A stretch of 64,000 nt of DNA from Poa pratensis (lineage: Eukaryota; Streptophyta; Magnoliopsida; Poales; Poaceae). The notes under the pieces are model-generated. The model was not told the origin of the DNA and ran no database searches. It saw only the letters and a list, made by a program, of their open reading frames with translations. Location of the stretch: the NCBI GenBank assembly GCA_947311845.1, contig CAMZMU010000034.1:91205263-91269262 (forward strand), read 5' to 3'. The translations under genes were made by a program, and so were the position numbers. Below are positions 36,336 through 45,436 of the stretch, in pieces; positions within the stretch are counted from its first letter, which is position 1, and each line of letters opens with the position of its first letter.

Positions 36336-37915
36336 GAGTAAAATACATGGGAGATCATTGAACTTGTCCGTATAATTCAGTTGGGTCACTGTATTCCAGA
36401 AATGTAAATTTACGGTCACTGAAGACGCGTTGTCGGCTCACGTACGGTCACCACACACGCTGCAGCTACGTATTTGCTGACGTGGCTGGGTGGGACCCGT
36501 ATGGCAGTGGAAGCAGCACCGGACCCATCTATGAACGTTCCAGCAGTGCGTTTTGTTTGTTGTAGAAAGCCCCCTACACTAGCAAACTCGAGCAAGCTGG
36601 ACCTATCTTCTTTCTTTCCCTTCCCCAAATCCTCTTCCCGTTCCACCGCTGGCGCGCCACCGCAGCACGCTGCCTCGGCCACACCCACACGCACGCAGCG
36701 CCATTGGGATCCAAGGCTGTGCTCGAGCCGTCCCCCTCCGAGTCATTCTCGTCGCAAAGCTCTGATATGGATGCTACCGTGCGCACAAGTTTGATTTAAA
36801 TCTCGCAAGCAAAAATCGATTGGCCGGAAGACAGACCGACGAACACCAGCTAGTTGAGCAAGCTAGACGCGCGTGGCCGGCAAGCTAAGCACATGCACAT
36901 GTGTACCTACCGAGGTGTCATGCGCGTGCAATAGCTTCCTAACTGATGAGCGCATTAGTGTAAGGCCAGTGACTTGGCCGGCCGGCGTGCCTCGTGAGGC
37001 TTCCCTAGTGGCTTGATTGGCTGCTGGGTGGAGGTGTACTAGGTGGGCGTGGTGGCGATGCAGACTTGCCCAAACGCGTCGGCAAGTGGTGGTGCTAGGG
37101 CCATGGCGCGTCCGGAAGGAGAACGAGCCCAACCACAACTACCTCGTCGCGTGCACTGACCTTGCCGTGTCCCGCCTTGTCGACCTCGGCACGGTGCACC
37201 TCCTCGTCGAGCTACTGATGGACCCCGACACGGGCACCACGGAGAGCACGCAGGAGAGCGGCTCGATCTGGGGTTGCGGTCAGCACCTTCTGCACCAGCG
37301 TCAGCTCGCCATCGGCGCGCTCTGCGCGGCCGACGTCCACGCCGGCCTTGACGAGCGCGCTCTGTGCAGCCCACCTCCGCGCCGGCCTTGGCGAGCGCGC
37401 GCAGACACTCCTCGGACCCGACTCCTGCAGTGAAGTGCATCGTCGTGCACCTGCCATCCAGCGCGTCTGGGGGGCCTCTCGTCGGCCAGCAGCACGCCTG
37501 GCGTCTCCGCGTCGGCCTTACTGGCGGCCTCCACCACGCCATGGGAGGCGCGGTGCTCGGCAGGGCACAGCTAGGTAGCGGGGGCAGGTTCTTTACAACA
37601 TCGACGTGCCGGGAAAGCCAGTGGCGGCGATCCTTACGGCAGCGGCGCGCGGGAGCTACTCCAGGGCGGTGCACAGAAATTTCTTGTTCCTGACGTTTTC
37701 TTGAAAAAACCCCTCCTGCGGGTGGGCCATCATTCAAGTCATTGGCTTGACTGGTCAAATCCTCGCCACGTCAGCAAATATGTAGCTGCAGCGTCTACGG
37801 TGACCGTACGTGAGCGGACAACGCGTATTCAGTGACCGTAAATTCACATTTCCGGAATACAGTGACCTAAGTGAATTATACGGACAAGTTCAGTGATCCC
37901 CCATGTATTTTACTC
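36336..37915. mobile_element. Mutator-like element (Pack-MULE-like) with long TIRs and 9-bp TSD
   Basis: Long terminal inverted repeats of roughly 150 bp start GAGTAAAATACATGGG on the left and end with its inverse on the right. They include matching blocks such as GTCCGTATAATTCA, GGTCACTG and GCTGACGTGGC. TGTAAATTA lies directly outside both ends (36327-36335 and 37916-37924), the 9-bp duplication expected of Mutator elements. No MURA transposase is encoded. The 1.2-kb interior is GC-rich and holds gene-like fragments, so it is a non-autonomous, possibly gene-carrying copy. Confidence 0.9.
37200..37560 (-). pseudogene. captured ankyrin-repeat gene fragment resembling cpSRP43
   Basis: On the minus strand near 37350-37480 one frame reads [20 protein letters not shown] and then an [19 protein letters not shown] ankyrin helix pair. 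A neighbouring frame continues with [10 protein letters not shown] and [13 protein letters not shown]. The GRTAL-F-AG-GS--C-R-LAEAGAD and ELVQEVL--TP patterns are those of the ankyrin repeats of chloroplast SRP43 (CAO), the chaperone for light-harvesting proteins. Frameshifts and stops make this a pseudogene piece inside the Mutator-like element. The parent could be another ankyrin gene. Confidence 0.5.
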
Positions 37916-37924
37916 TGTAAATTA

Positions 37925-39593
37925 CTAGGAACTGAAAAGGCCAGGGAGGGAGCAGAGCATCGTGTTCCTCCTCCTCGTGCCCGGCCTCTCCATTGCTATC
38001 CGCCGCAGGCCGAGTAAAAAGTCACTGTCCCTGTGGCCTTTGCTCGCTGCTCGCTAGCTTTCTCAGACCAGTGTGGCGTGGTCACGTGTCTGCCGGCCAA
38101 ACAACGGCACGGGACGATCCAGCGCTCGCCAGCATGATAGTAGGAAAATCGAAAGTACGTGTCGACACAGACTTTTCTATCGGGACTTGCAACTATTATG
38201 TACGTTCCGTATATAGCAGACGACGGTGCATGCAATTTGATCGTGCATAGATATCTTGGGAAAAGGGTACATTTGACTACGCAGGACATCCGCTCGATCA
38301 CTTGCACGCATCCCTGCTGCTGCCTACGTTAGGCCAGGACAGGCACCGGTGAACTCAGCTCGCACGCCGGCGTTCGGCCACCCCCGATCCAACCGAAACA
38401 CGCCCGCGCGTGCCTCTGAATCCTACCTACGCCATGCGCACGCACGCACGCACTGCACTGCAACTCGATCCACACGCAAAAGATACACCACCGGCCGGCC
38501 AGGCCAGACTAGTGCATTTCCAAAAGTTGGCCCCAAGGGAGCATCGCCATCACCATCATCGTCACACGAGAGGCAAGCAAGCGTATGGATAAACATGGGG
38601 CCCTGCGAATTTTAATCCCCAAAGGTGAGGATGAACAGCAACACTACCCGTCAGTCAGAGCTCCCTGTCAGGTGCGAAATGGCTGTTATACCCCTCTTGA
38701 GCCCGGCTCGTTCTCTCGCCATGCTCTGCTCCCTCCGACGAGCAATTGCAATGCTGCACCCTCCTCCTACGTTTGGCTACGAGACGAGAGGGAAGTGGGA
38801 AAGAGATCTCGGCATGCAGGGCAGGCGGAGCCACGCCTCGCTGCTCACGAGGGCGGCAGTGGAGGACATGACGGAGAGCATCATGTGGAAAAGACATTCG
38901 TCGTCCCGGCGAGGGGAGGCAAACCAAGCGACACGGCGTGGTTTTCCATGGAGCTCGGAGGTCGTCGTTAACTACTTAAACAACATTCTATTAATCCCCA
39001 CGTACGATCGACACGGCGTGGTTTTCCATGGAGCTCGGAGGTCTCTACGCTGGCACATCCCGCTCCCAATAAATACTCGTACGTACCACCACGTCCAGTA
39101 GACCAGACCAGTACAGTGTTTGAACTTTATCAGACCACGCGCCAAGCACGAGGAAACGGATAGGAACAGCCTGCACGAGCCCCGACGCCGGAAACGTTGA
39201 TTCCGAGTTCTCGGCGCCGGCGGGGGCCCGGTCTCCTCGATCCTCGGCCGCGCTGCTCACAAGTGACAGTCGGGTGGATCGATCAGGTTCGTTCCCGTTT
39301 CTCCGGCGAGTAGCATGCAACAGCAGAGGTCGTTCGGATTGGATTTCTACAGAGCTAGCGCGAGGCGAGCGTTCCCCAGTCCGTTCGCCGGACTCGCTAG
39401 TCGGCGGCGTCTGGGATGGTACGGCCGGCGTGACGCTACGATGGCCGGGAAGTCGCGCTCGACCGTCACCACCCGGCCATTTATGCTCTCTTGTACCTTG
39501 TGCTGTTTTTGATGGGGCTGGCCGCATCACTGGATAGGTAGTGCATGTACCATGGCAGCACGGGTGGAGTACGCCACTCGCCTCTATAGGGTA
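37925..39593. other. region without an identified gene
   Basis: Several open frames (38349-39101 plus, 39045-39638 minus) have no recognisable product. Composition is moderately GC-rich. A 35-bp direct repeat is listed separately. Regulatory or decayed transposon DNA are both possible. Confidence 0.4.
38929..39043. repeat. 35-bp perfect direct repeat, copies 80 bp apart
   Basis: CGACACGGCGTGGTTTTCCA plus the next 15 bases occurs at 38929-38963 and again, unchanged, at 39009-39043. The 45 bp between them contain an AT-rich TTAACTACTTAAACAACATT segment. It could be a local duplication or the scar of an excised insertion. The identity indicates a recent event. Confidence 0.9.
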
Positions 39594-39716
39594 CTCCCTC
39601 CAATCCATATTAGTGGGCATAGATTTGTCTAAATTCATATGTATCTAGTTAAGTATTTAGACTAGATACGTGTGTATCTCGACAAAGTTGTGCCCACTAA
39701 TATGGATCGGAGGGAG
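39594..39716. mobile_element. Stowaway-type MITE
   Basis: A 123-bp element starting CTCCCTCCAATCCATATTAG and ending with the inverse TATGGATCGGAGGGAG, with TA at 39592-39593 and 39717-39718. It has the same family look and same length as the MITE at 4833-4955. Confidence 0.88.
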
Positions 39717-40188
39717 TACAAGTTTATCCACGGCATATACGAGCCGGACGCTGGGACGGACGAGGCAGTGGTACGCCGTGTTTTTGGATGTACCAGCTTG
39801 ACTAATGTACTCATCAACAGTTTTCGCAGGTCTGATCGAGAGGACAGACACACATTTATCCAAAATTTCAAACTAATCTTTTTTATCAGGGTTTGGCCAA
39901 TGTAATTTTTTGTTAAATGGAGGCAAAAGTTTTGCCTTAATCTATTGATTAAGAAGGTAATAAAGAATTGCCTAGTTAATTTCTCACGCTAGTTATTACC
40001 TTGCCACCCTAAGAATTATCTGTCTAAATTTTTACGGGGTTTTGCTCGTAGGCGCCTCGTATGATGTAACAAGGGTTGCGTATGGCGATTCTGTATGTTC
40101 TTGTTAAAAAAAAGTAATCCCATTACCAGTGTATAAATGTTTCCAAACAAGGCCTCAAATGAAATCCAAACACCCAAACAAAACAGTG
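39717..40188. other. gene-free DNA with a LINE-tail-like remnant
   Basis: At 39917-39957 the sequence GGAGGCAAAAGTTTTGCCTTAATCTATTGATTAAGAAG resembles, on the minus strand, the end of the 20599-23231 retroposon. It is probably an old truncated relative, without a recognisable poly(T). Confidence 0.4.
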
Positions 40189-40430
40189 CAAGTTTCATGA
40201 AGGTCAACCTGTGGTGGCTTCTTCTCTCCGGCGATCGGTGGTACGGCGTCTCCGGCGGCGACTAGAAGCTTTGGGCGAAGCTTTGGATCTGATTGTGTTC
40301 TTCACCGGTGACTTAGGGTGCTTTCTGCACTTTTCCGGGTTCTTTTGTAATTTCCTGTTTCTTTGGGGACCTGTTTGTAAAGTGCTGAGCCTCTTTTAAT
40401 TGAATTGGATCCTTCCTCAAAAAAAAAAAA
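40189..40430 (+). mobile_element. 5'-truncated LINE 3' end with poly(A) tail
   Basis: About 230 bp ending TTGAATTGGATCCTTCCTC followed by a run of A up to 40433, typical of a plant LINE 3' terminus. AAACAGTG occurs just before (40181-40188) and at the end of the tail (40431-40438). This gives a likely 8-bp or longer target duplication, blurred by the A run. Confidence 0.65.
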
Positions 40431-41484
40431 AAACAGTGGGACCTCCGGGAGAGGCACTAGCTGGCTAGTTCGTAACTACTTTTTTTTTATGACCGAAAAG
40501 TAGGAGCTCTGCCCTTACTTTATAGATAGGAGAAAAAACAACAGGTGTTGCTACAACTTGGCATCCAATAGGATGGCAAACAACTTTTTAGAACGCTATC
40601 TTAGCCCTCGTGCTCAAGCTCGCCGCTGGAACAGACCTTCGCCGCCGCGGATTAGGGCCTTCGTTGCGGTGCACCGCACCTAACCTTTATCCAAGAAAGT
40701 AATCCGCTTCCGTCCCCATCCCCCGAACCCGAATCAGATGTAGCCAAGCCACCGCAACTTGCCGGCATGGCCTGGTTACTCGCCTCCGTCCGGGAAAAGT
40801 CACCTCCCTATTTTCCCGGAGCACCCCATCCCCACCCAGATTTGACCACCGAAACACAACAGCGTGATCTGTAGAGGCGGAGTCGATTCTGCAACGCCGC
40901 CGCCGTCTAGCGTGCTGGACCTCTAAAGCTGTCCCCCGATGTCAACAGATGCGATCCAGCCGCGCTCCCGCTGGACACTAGGTGAGGTGCCTCCATCCGT
41001 CCGTCATGTTGGTTGTACCGCAACACTGCTATCCGCAGATTTGGCCTTGGTGCTCCTCTCAGAGCATCTCCACTCGCGGCGCCCAAACGGCCGCCCAAAC
41101 GTCTTTGGGGCGTGCCGGACACAAAATCGCCCCCACTCGCGGCGCCCAAACGCGAATTCAGTCCGGCGGCCCAGTTTTGTGTCCGGCACACCCAGCCCAC
41201 GCCCTCAACTTGGGGAGGCTTGGGGCGGCTCCGGACGGAAGGAAACGCGACGCCACGTCGGCTCCCGACGCGCGGGCCACGCCTGGCAGTGAGACAAGAG
41301 GCTGCATTAATGCCGGACGTCGTCTCGGTTTCCCAGCCGGGCGCAGCGATGCGTCGCTTCGCCTCTGCGGTGAGGAAGCGTCTGCGCCACGGCGGCGTCA
41401 ATGCAGGCGAGTCGTTAATGGTGTGGCAGGCGAGCCGTTGGACGGCCGGAGTTAAGGCGACCTCATCCGTTCGCCTCCCGGCCG

Positions 41485-41492
41485 CTATATAG
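41485..41492 (+). promoter_or_regulatory. TATA box of the transposon-borne gene
   Basis: CTATATAG lies about 46-53 bp upstream of the ATG at 41538, in otherwise GC-rich DNA. The resulting leader would be very short. It supports the reading that the following frame is a transcribed gene. Confidence 0.6.
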
Positions 41493-41537
41493 AGCGGGTT
41501 CCTCGCCGTCTCCACCATCTCCATCCCACACCTAGCC

Positions 41538-42491
41538 ATGGCCTCTCCCCGGCGCGCCGCGGAGGAAGAGACACGAGCGCAGAGGGAGGCCCGTCGTCGC
41601 CGCCGTGACAGCCAGGTTTGGCAGAGCGCCATGGCTCGCCGCGGCTGGCCATCGCAGGAGGCAGGCTCGTCGGCCGTCAACGCTCCACCACCTCCTCCAC
41701 CGCCTCCTCCGCCACCGCCGAACCAACTCACGGAAGCCGAGGCGCGCGAGCTCGTCCGCACCAACACGCCGGTGCCGGCGAACTGCGTCCTCCCCGAGGG
41801 ATGGGCCACGAACCCAGTGCACGTCCCCGTTGCACCCATGCTGGCCGGCCAGGCGCGGCTCGACTACGTCGCCTCGTGCATGGGGACGATGGCGCCGGAG
41901 CTGCACGACGACCCCAGGTTCGAGCCGAACTCGGCGTACTGGGACAAGCAGGTCGAGCTCGAGCATGCCTACCGCCTCCACTCCTTCTTCGCCCCCAAGC
42001 CGCCTGCGGACTGGCTCGAAGACTCCGACGACGCCGTCGACACCGACGACGACAACACCAACACCACCGACGAGGACTTCGCAGCGGGCATGGAACGGGA
42101 GAGGGTTCGCTACGAGGCGGTGGAGCAAGCTCGTCGCGCAAGATCGGAAGGAGGCCGCGTGCAACCTCCTCCGCCGCAACCTCAACAAGAGGCGGAGGAG
42201 GTTGACGGTGATGATGACGGCTTGGAGGACTGGCCACCGACGCCGGAGTGGGATCCCGGCCACATGCAGCTCGCCATCGAGGCCGACATAGCCTCTGCCG
42301 CCGCCACCACCGCCTCCGCCGCCACCACCTCCAGCTCCGCAGCCACCACCTCCAGCTCCGCCGCCACCACCTCCACCACCGGCTACCTCTACTGCCTCTG
42401 CTCGAGCAGCCGCCGGGGTCCTGTGCTCGCCGCCGCAAGGGCCGGCGCCTGCCCCAACTGCCGGTGCCCGGCGTGCCACCCTACTTACTAG
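41538..42491 (+). CDS. 317-residue acidic/proline-rich protein carried by a Harbinger-like element
   Basis: The start ATG sits in GCCATGGCC and the frame is open to TAG at 42489-42491. The N-terminus is very basic (Arg-rich, residues 5-30), followed by a run of 12 Pro (about residues 50-61). A conserved-looking globular part follows (about 62-160, with Trp and Tyr). Then come an acidic Asp/Thr stretch, a charged helix, a Pro/Gln linker and an Ala/Ser/Thr tandem repeat (from about 260), and last a Cys-rich end. The family is not recognised. Absence of stops over 954 bp inside a transposon suggests recent activity or selection. The Ala/Ser/Thr part is also a simple-sequence repeat. It could be an accessory protein of the transposon or a captured gene. 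Confidence 0.55.
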   Translation: MASPRRAAEEETRAQREARRRRRDSQVWQSAMARRGWPSQEAGSSAVNAPPPPPPPPPPPPNQLTEAEARELVRTNTPVPANCVLPEGWATNPVHVPVAPMLAGQARLDYVASCMGTMAPELHDDPRFEPNSAYWDKQVELEHAYRLHSFFAPKPPADWLEDSDDAVDTDDDNTNTTDEDFAAGMERERVRYEAVEQARRARSEGGRVQPPPPQPQQEAEEVDGDDDGLEDWPPTPEWDPGHMQLAIEADIASAAATTASAATTSSSAATTSSSAATTSTTGYLYCLCSSSRRGPVLAAARAGACPNCRCPACHPTY

Positions 42492-43718
42492 ATCTAGTCT
42501 AGGTCTAGATTTAAATTTGAATAAATTATGTTAGTTTGAATGAAATTTCAATGAAATATATGCATTTTCGTATCAAAATTTCATATTTAAATAATATTTG
42601 GACGCCGCGAGTGGGGAGCGAGGACGCCCAAATGGGCAAGGTAGTCCGGACGGCGCCCAAAGAGCCTGTCCGGACGGCCTTTGGGCGCCCATTTGGGCGC
42701 CGCGAGTGGAGATGCTCTCAGATGCTCGCCGGTGCGGCGCCACTCGGCATGTTGTCCGTCCGATCAATGACCTGCGTGCTTGCCTTGCCGCGGCACTGCT
42801 TCCGGCGTAGTCTACCGGTCTGCATCTCCCGCCGGACAGGGGCCGGTGCGTCGCTCTCCAGCCTGGGCTCTCTGCTGTGGTACCTGATACGTCCGACGGC
42901 TTGCAACTCACAAGCTGACACCTCTCATATATGCAACTTCCCTTTGGGACGACAGCCTACGGCTGCTGGGCACCATGCTGGACCGCCCGTGATGCGCTAT
43001 TACTCTCCCTCTGCGTTCATATGGGCGGTGCATTTTGGAGAATAATGCGTTGTATGGCACTATGGCCTGGAAGATTTGAGTGCTAATTCATGGAAGCGTG
43101 CTGAATTTTCCTCACACCCATGTTCAAATCTCATGAATTGTTTAGTCTGCATATCAGGTCCTTGCGGTAATGTGCACTTCGGGTCTTGTCAGTGATTCAC
43201 ATTCCTGTAAATTGCTAATTCTAATTTCTGAATTCAAGTAACCATGTTTTCCCTTTTACACAGATTCTAAGTTCAAGTGTTATGGAAGAATTCCACGGTT
43301 CATCTTTTAAAATGAAAAGGGACCGCCCAACAGGAAGTCGTCATAGTTGAGGGTATTTTTGGCTGAATTAACTCACGTCGGCATCTTTCGGTAGTTATAA
43401 GAAATCAATAAATACAAATTAATTAAAATTAGAAGTCAGAATTGGAGAGTCCATCGAAATGTTAGTGCAAACAAAAGACCATTTTTTAGAGAGCTCACCA
43501 CATGGACATAGAGAGTCAACGTTCACACTTTCGTTGGACCCATGTTGACCAGCGTTTCGTTAGTCGATCGATTTCGGGTCAAAATTATCGCGCCACTTTT
43601 TCATCCAAAACTTATTTCTATCTCCGTTGCAACGCACATGCACGTTTCCTAGTTATCGAAAAAGATCTCTCTCAACTAGCGGTTGTGTGCCAACCTGTAA
43701 TTGGCTAGTTCGTAACTA

Positions 43719-44952
43719 TTTGAAGATGTTTGTTTTTCAAAAAAAAAAAATAATCGAACGTGTAACTCGCAAACACGACACTAACCGTGTTTGTTATGGT
43801 ATTTAAATGATCACGGGCTGAGGTGTACACATCTCCTAAATTATAAAACTTGAAATTTTCAAAAAACACTCAAAGAAAATGATAGCTATAATATATATTA
43901 TGTACCGCAAATGCAAAATTATCGGTCCTTGGTATCTCAGATGACACGGGTGAAGATACGAGCTAAAGCTCCCCGCTTTGGCGCCGGCGAGGATGATATC
44001 CGCGAGTGTCCCTACCCCTCTTTGGGTGCGTCGTTGTGGGTATCCTCTCGCGCATGGGTTCCGGGTGAAAACCCTTGCCTGTCGTTGTGTCTCGGCGAAG
44101 GCGTCGCGTCGCGTCGTTACCCTCTTTGGGGCGTCGTCGGGGAACCAGGTTTCATCCGGGTGCAAGACGTTGAAATCAGCATCTTGGCGCGAAGCTTCTT
44201 AGACTTTGGCACGGAGTGGGATCGTTGGTCTCCTATCCTTTACACGTGCCCTCGGTGCCACCTTCATCAGTCCTCGCTAGTTGCTGACACAAGCGGTGCT
44301 CCACGGCCAGGAGCAAGAGGGCACACTGCTCTCTTCGGCGACAGCTTGGTGTGGTCTATGCAGCGGGCCTGATGGTCTTCCAAGGCAATGCGGTTCTGTT
44401 CCTATTCGGTAGTCTAGATCGCTTCATGCTAGGTGTGGCGTTTCCTGTTTTCATGTTCGGCTTCGAGTTGGTGGCTCGCCCCCTTCTCATTGTCGTTTTT
44501 CCTTTTGACTTCTCATGTTCGGCCGGTTGAGCTTTATTTATTGAGCGGGGCGAAAGCCTGATACGAGGATATAAAAATGTTAATTGGACCAAACTTCAGA
44601 CAAAGGATCAACCAAATACATTTTTTGAGATAAAGAGAATATATTAATATCAATAAGATAGTAATTACATCTATCTTCTGCAACAATGTAATGTTAAAAA
44701 CTAGTCAAGACGTTATAAAAAAACATGTAGCCTACCAATTCAATCAGCAACTCGCGACAGTAGTAAACAAATACCGCCATCCACAACACCTTGACCGCGA
44801 AAATACATGAATAATCAACATTACATAATCAATTTTGACGTCACATATCAAAATAGGCCACGATAAAATCATCATAAATAGTTCATAATATCATCAAAAA
44901 ATAAGTTATCGAAAATAACGTAAGATAAAGAACATGATACTCGACGAATCTA
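43719..44952. other. gene-free DNA with LINE-like remnants
   Basis: An A run at 43740-43751 follows TTTGTTTTTC. At about 43970-44400 a GC-rich block contains GGGTGAAAACCC and repeated GCGTCGC/GGCGTCGT motifs, as in Triticeae LINE 3' regions. At 44622-44670 a TTTTTTGAGATAAAGAGAATATATT motif is a minus-strand LINE tail. No intact element or gene is delimited. Confidence 0.4.
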
Positions 44953-45317
44953 TGCACCCGGTGCACCCGTCTCCGGTTTAGCATCCAAAAAGTTTTAATT
45001 TTTTTGAAAAAAAGTTTGAACATTGACTTAACATATATATACATCGTCGCGAAAATTCAAGTCTAAATTTGAAACACAATATCAACACTGAAAATGACAA
45101 TTTTGTTATCAATACTGACAATGGGCCAAATGAAAAGCCCAACTGCATTTTAGCACTATTCATTGTCGGATTTATCTATTTTATTTCTGATCTGTGATAT
45201 CAATTTTGATTTGAAAATTTGTGACATGGTAGATATGAGTACTTTCAATGTTCAAACATTTTTTTGCGGAATTTCCGAAAATGTGGTGATCAACTAAATT
45301 CGGGTGCACCGGGTGCA
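44953..45317. mobile_element. 365-bp MITE with 17-bp perfect inverted termini
   Basis: TGCACCCGGTGCACCCG at 44953-44969 is matched by its exact inverse at 45301-45317. The interior is AT-rich and non-coding. The termini are themselves built of two copies of a TGCACCCG half-unit. No clear target duplication was found, so the superfamily is open. Confidence 0.7.
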
Positions 45318-45436
45318 CATATTCACCAATTTCATAGGATGTTCTCCCATAAGACCATCGTCAATCTGGTTATGGGGAGTCCGGTCTTCTACCTGTTCTG
45401 TACATTACTAGGAACCCCACAATTTGATCAAGTGTC

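Larger units (their letters stand above)
41062..42717 (+). mobile_element. non-autonomous Harbinger-like DNA element (GAGCATCTCCA termini, TCA target duplication)
   Basis: Perfect terminal inverted repeats start GAGCATCTCCACTCGCGGCG (continuing CCCAAA) and are bordered by TCA on both sides (41059-41061 and 42718-42720). A 3-bp duplication and GAGCATCTCC-type ends are usual for PIF/Harbinger-like elements of grasses. Subterminal copies of GGCGCCCAAA-type sequence occur at both ends. It carries one complete-looking gene (41538-42491) instead of a recognisable transposase. Confidence 0.75.
40479..43701 (-). mobile_element. 3.2-kb minus-strand retroposon with 17-bp TSD, interrupted by a DNA transposon
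   Basis: TGGCTAGTTCGTAACTA is repeated perfectly at 40462-40478 and 43702-43718. Directly inside the left copy a T run (40480-40489) gives a poly(A) tail on the minus strand. About 1.56 kb of this interval is retroposon and 1656 bp is the nested element at 41062-42717. No coding domain is recognised in the retroposon part. The long matching repeats make chance very unlikely. A segmental duplication could give similar repeats but would not explain the tail. Confidence 0.8.

Noticed and set aside
40907..41839. 310-codon minus-strand frame across the left end of the nested DNA element
   Set aside because: It crosses the border of the inner element and its target duplication, so it can only be a chance open frame in GC-rich DNA.
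41532..42479. 315-codon minus-strand frame opposite the transposon-borne gene
   Set aside because: It is Gly/Arg/Val low complexity, antisense to simple repeats. The plus strand has the TATA box, a good ATG context and a more protein-like composition.
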